This document shows, in pieces, positions 5,809 to 6,142 of a stretch of 6,142 nucleotides of DNA. Origin of the DNA: Achromobacter sp. (lineage in GTDB: Bacteria > Pseudomonadota > Gammaproteobacteria > Burkholderiales > Burkholderiaceae_B); the NCBI GenBank assembly GCA_003454835.1, contig DMTA01000202.1:1-6142 (forward strand), read 5' to 3'. A program made the translations under genes and the position numbers. The notes beneath the pieces are model-generated. The model did no database searches and was not told where the DNA came from. It saw nothing but the letters and a program-made list of their open reading frames with translations. Every line of letters starts with the position of its first letter. The first letter of the stretch is position 1.

Positions 5809-5841
5809 GACGGTCAGAAAAAACAGAGGAATCAACGGGCC

Positions 5842-5869
5842 ATTGTACCGATTCGTAGCGTCCTGTGAC
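5842..5869 (-). promoter_or_regulatory. Probable sigma-70-type promoter of the methyltransferase-tolC pair
   Basis: On the minus strand TACAAT (5847 down to 5842; 5/6 match to TATAAT) is preceded at 16 bases by GTCACA (5869 down to 5864; 4/6 match to TTGACA). Transcription would start near 5835 and leave a leader of about 27 bases before the ATG at 5808. The thiD terminator-like hairpin just upstream fits with a new transcription unit starting here. Confidence 0.45.
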
Positions 5870-5919
5870 GGCACGCCCGTGCGGCAGATGTTTCAGGCGC
5901 GGCCCCGGCCTCGGAAATG

Positions 5920-5947
5920 CAGACGGCGCCCCGCAGGGCGCCGTCTG
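5920..5947 (-). terminator. Terminator-like hairpin downstream of thiD
   Basis: CAGACGGCGCCC (5920-5931) pairs perfectly with GGGCGCCGTCTG (5936-5947) around the loop CGCA, a 12-bp GC-rich stem. It begins 18 bases after the thiD stop in the direction of transcription. On the minus strand only CATTTCC follows, a short T run, so termination may be incomplete or helped by other factors. The plus-strand side has no T run. Confidence 0.7.
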
Positions 5948-5965
5948 GTGCGGTGGCGGATGCGA

Positions 5966-6142
5966 CTACCACCAGCCGTGGAAATGGTGGACCGGGCCGT
6001 GGCCCGAGCCCACCGACAGGCGCTCGGCGTGGCGGATGGCTTCGGTCAGATAGGCCTTGGCGCGCTTGGCGGATTCCGGTACGTCCCCGATTCGCGGCAG
6101 CAGCGCCGCCAGCGCGGCTGACAGCGTGCAGCCGGTGCCGTG
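5966..6142 (-). CDS. thiD: Hydroxymethylpyrimidine (phosphate) kinase ThiD, C-terminal part
   Basis: The last 58 codons and stop of a ThiD gene whose 5' part lies beyond the right edge. ThiD phosphorylates 4-amino-5-hydroxymethyl-2-methylpyrimidine and its monophosphate to the diphosphate used in thiamin synthesis, in the cytosol. The visible part starts in the ribokinase-fold anion-hole motif HGTGCTLSAALAAL, which includes the cysteine implicated in catalysis in ThiD enzymes. It ends with GSGHGPVHHFHGWW, the characteristic C-terminus also seen in E. coli ThiD (GHGIGPVHHFHAWW). No ThiE domain follows, so it is not a ThiD-ThiE fusion at this end. A hairpin terminator candidate follows the stop. 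Any thiamin riboswitch would lie outside the window. Confidence 0.92.
   Translation of the reverse strand, partial: HGTGCTLSAALAALLPRIGDVPESAKRAKAYLTEAIRHAERLSVGSGHGPVHHFHGWW

Noticed and set aside
5809..5874. Upstream ATG that would add 22 residues to the methyltransferase
   Set aside because: The extra residues do not fit the family N-terminus, and the best promoter -10 (5842-5847) falls inside them.

Overview
The window is GC-rich, densely coded DNA from what looks like a betaproteobacterium of the family Alcaligenaceae (Achromobacter/Bordetella type). This placement is inferred from base composition, the protein families and their neighbourhood; it was not tested by a search. Most of the window is core chromosome. 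No insertion sequence, prophage, CRISPR array, tRNA or rRNA gene is visible.

Plus strand, left half: the last codons of an upstream gene (possibly ubiJ), then ubiB (ubiquinone biosynthesis, complete). A 182-bp gap follows, carrying a three-unit Pho-box-like array. Next come a soluble di-iron ferritin-like/acyl-ACP-desaturase-like protein and the stand-alone cytidylyltransferase that makes ADP-heptose for LPS (rfaE2/hldE C-terminal domain type). The last gene has a perfect TATAAT six bases before its ATG and no Shine-Dalgarno, so it may be read from a leaderless mRNA as well as by readthrough. A strong intrinsic terminator closes this strand's block.

Middle: a 557-bp non-coding region (3159-3715) lies between the convergent rfaE2 and tolC genes. 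It holds the rfaE2 terminator, a 142-bp element with perfect 16-bp terminal inverted repeats and internal hairpins, a 34-bp almost perfect palindrome, a run of ten G, and a 62-bp unit bounded by 13-bp perfect inverted repeats. No credible gene is present there. This REP/MITE-like cluster is the least ordinary part of the window.

Minus strand, right half, in transcription order from the right edge: the last 58 codons of thiD (thiamin pyrimidine kinase) with a terminator-like hairpin; a probable promoter; a protein-L-isoaspartate O-methyltransferase family gene with a divergent active-site loop; and a TolC-family outer-membrane channel with a signal peptide. The last two are probably co-transcribed.

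Functionally the window mixes respiratory quinone synthesis, envelope biogenesis (ADP-heptose, TolC), cofactor synthesis (ThiD) and two less certain enzymes (the di-iron protein and the PIMT-like methyltransferase). No obviously novel multi-gene system is visible. The best leads are the Pho-box-like array ahead of the di-iron gene and the palindrome cluster between rfaE2 and tolC.
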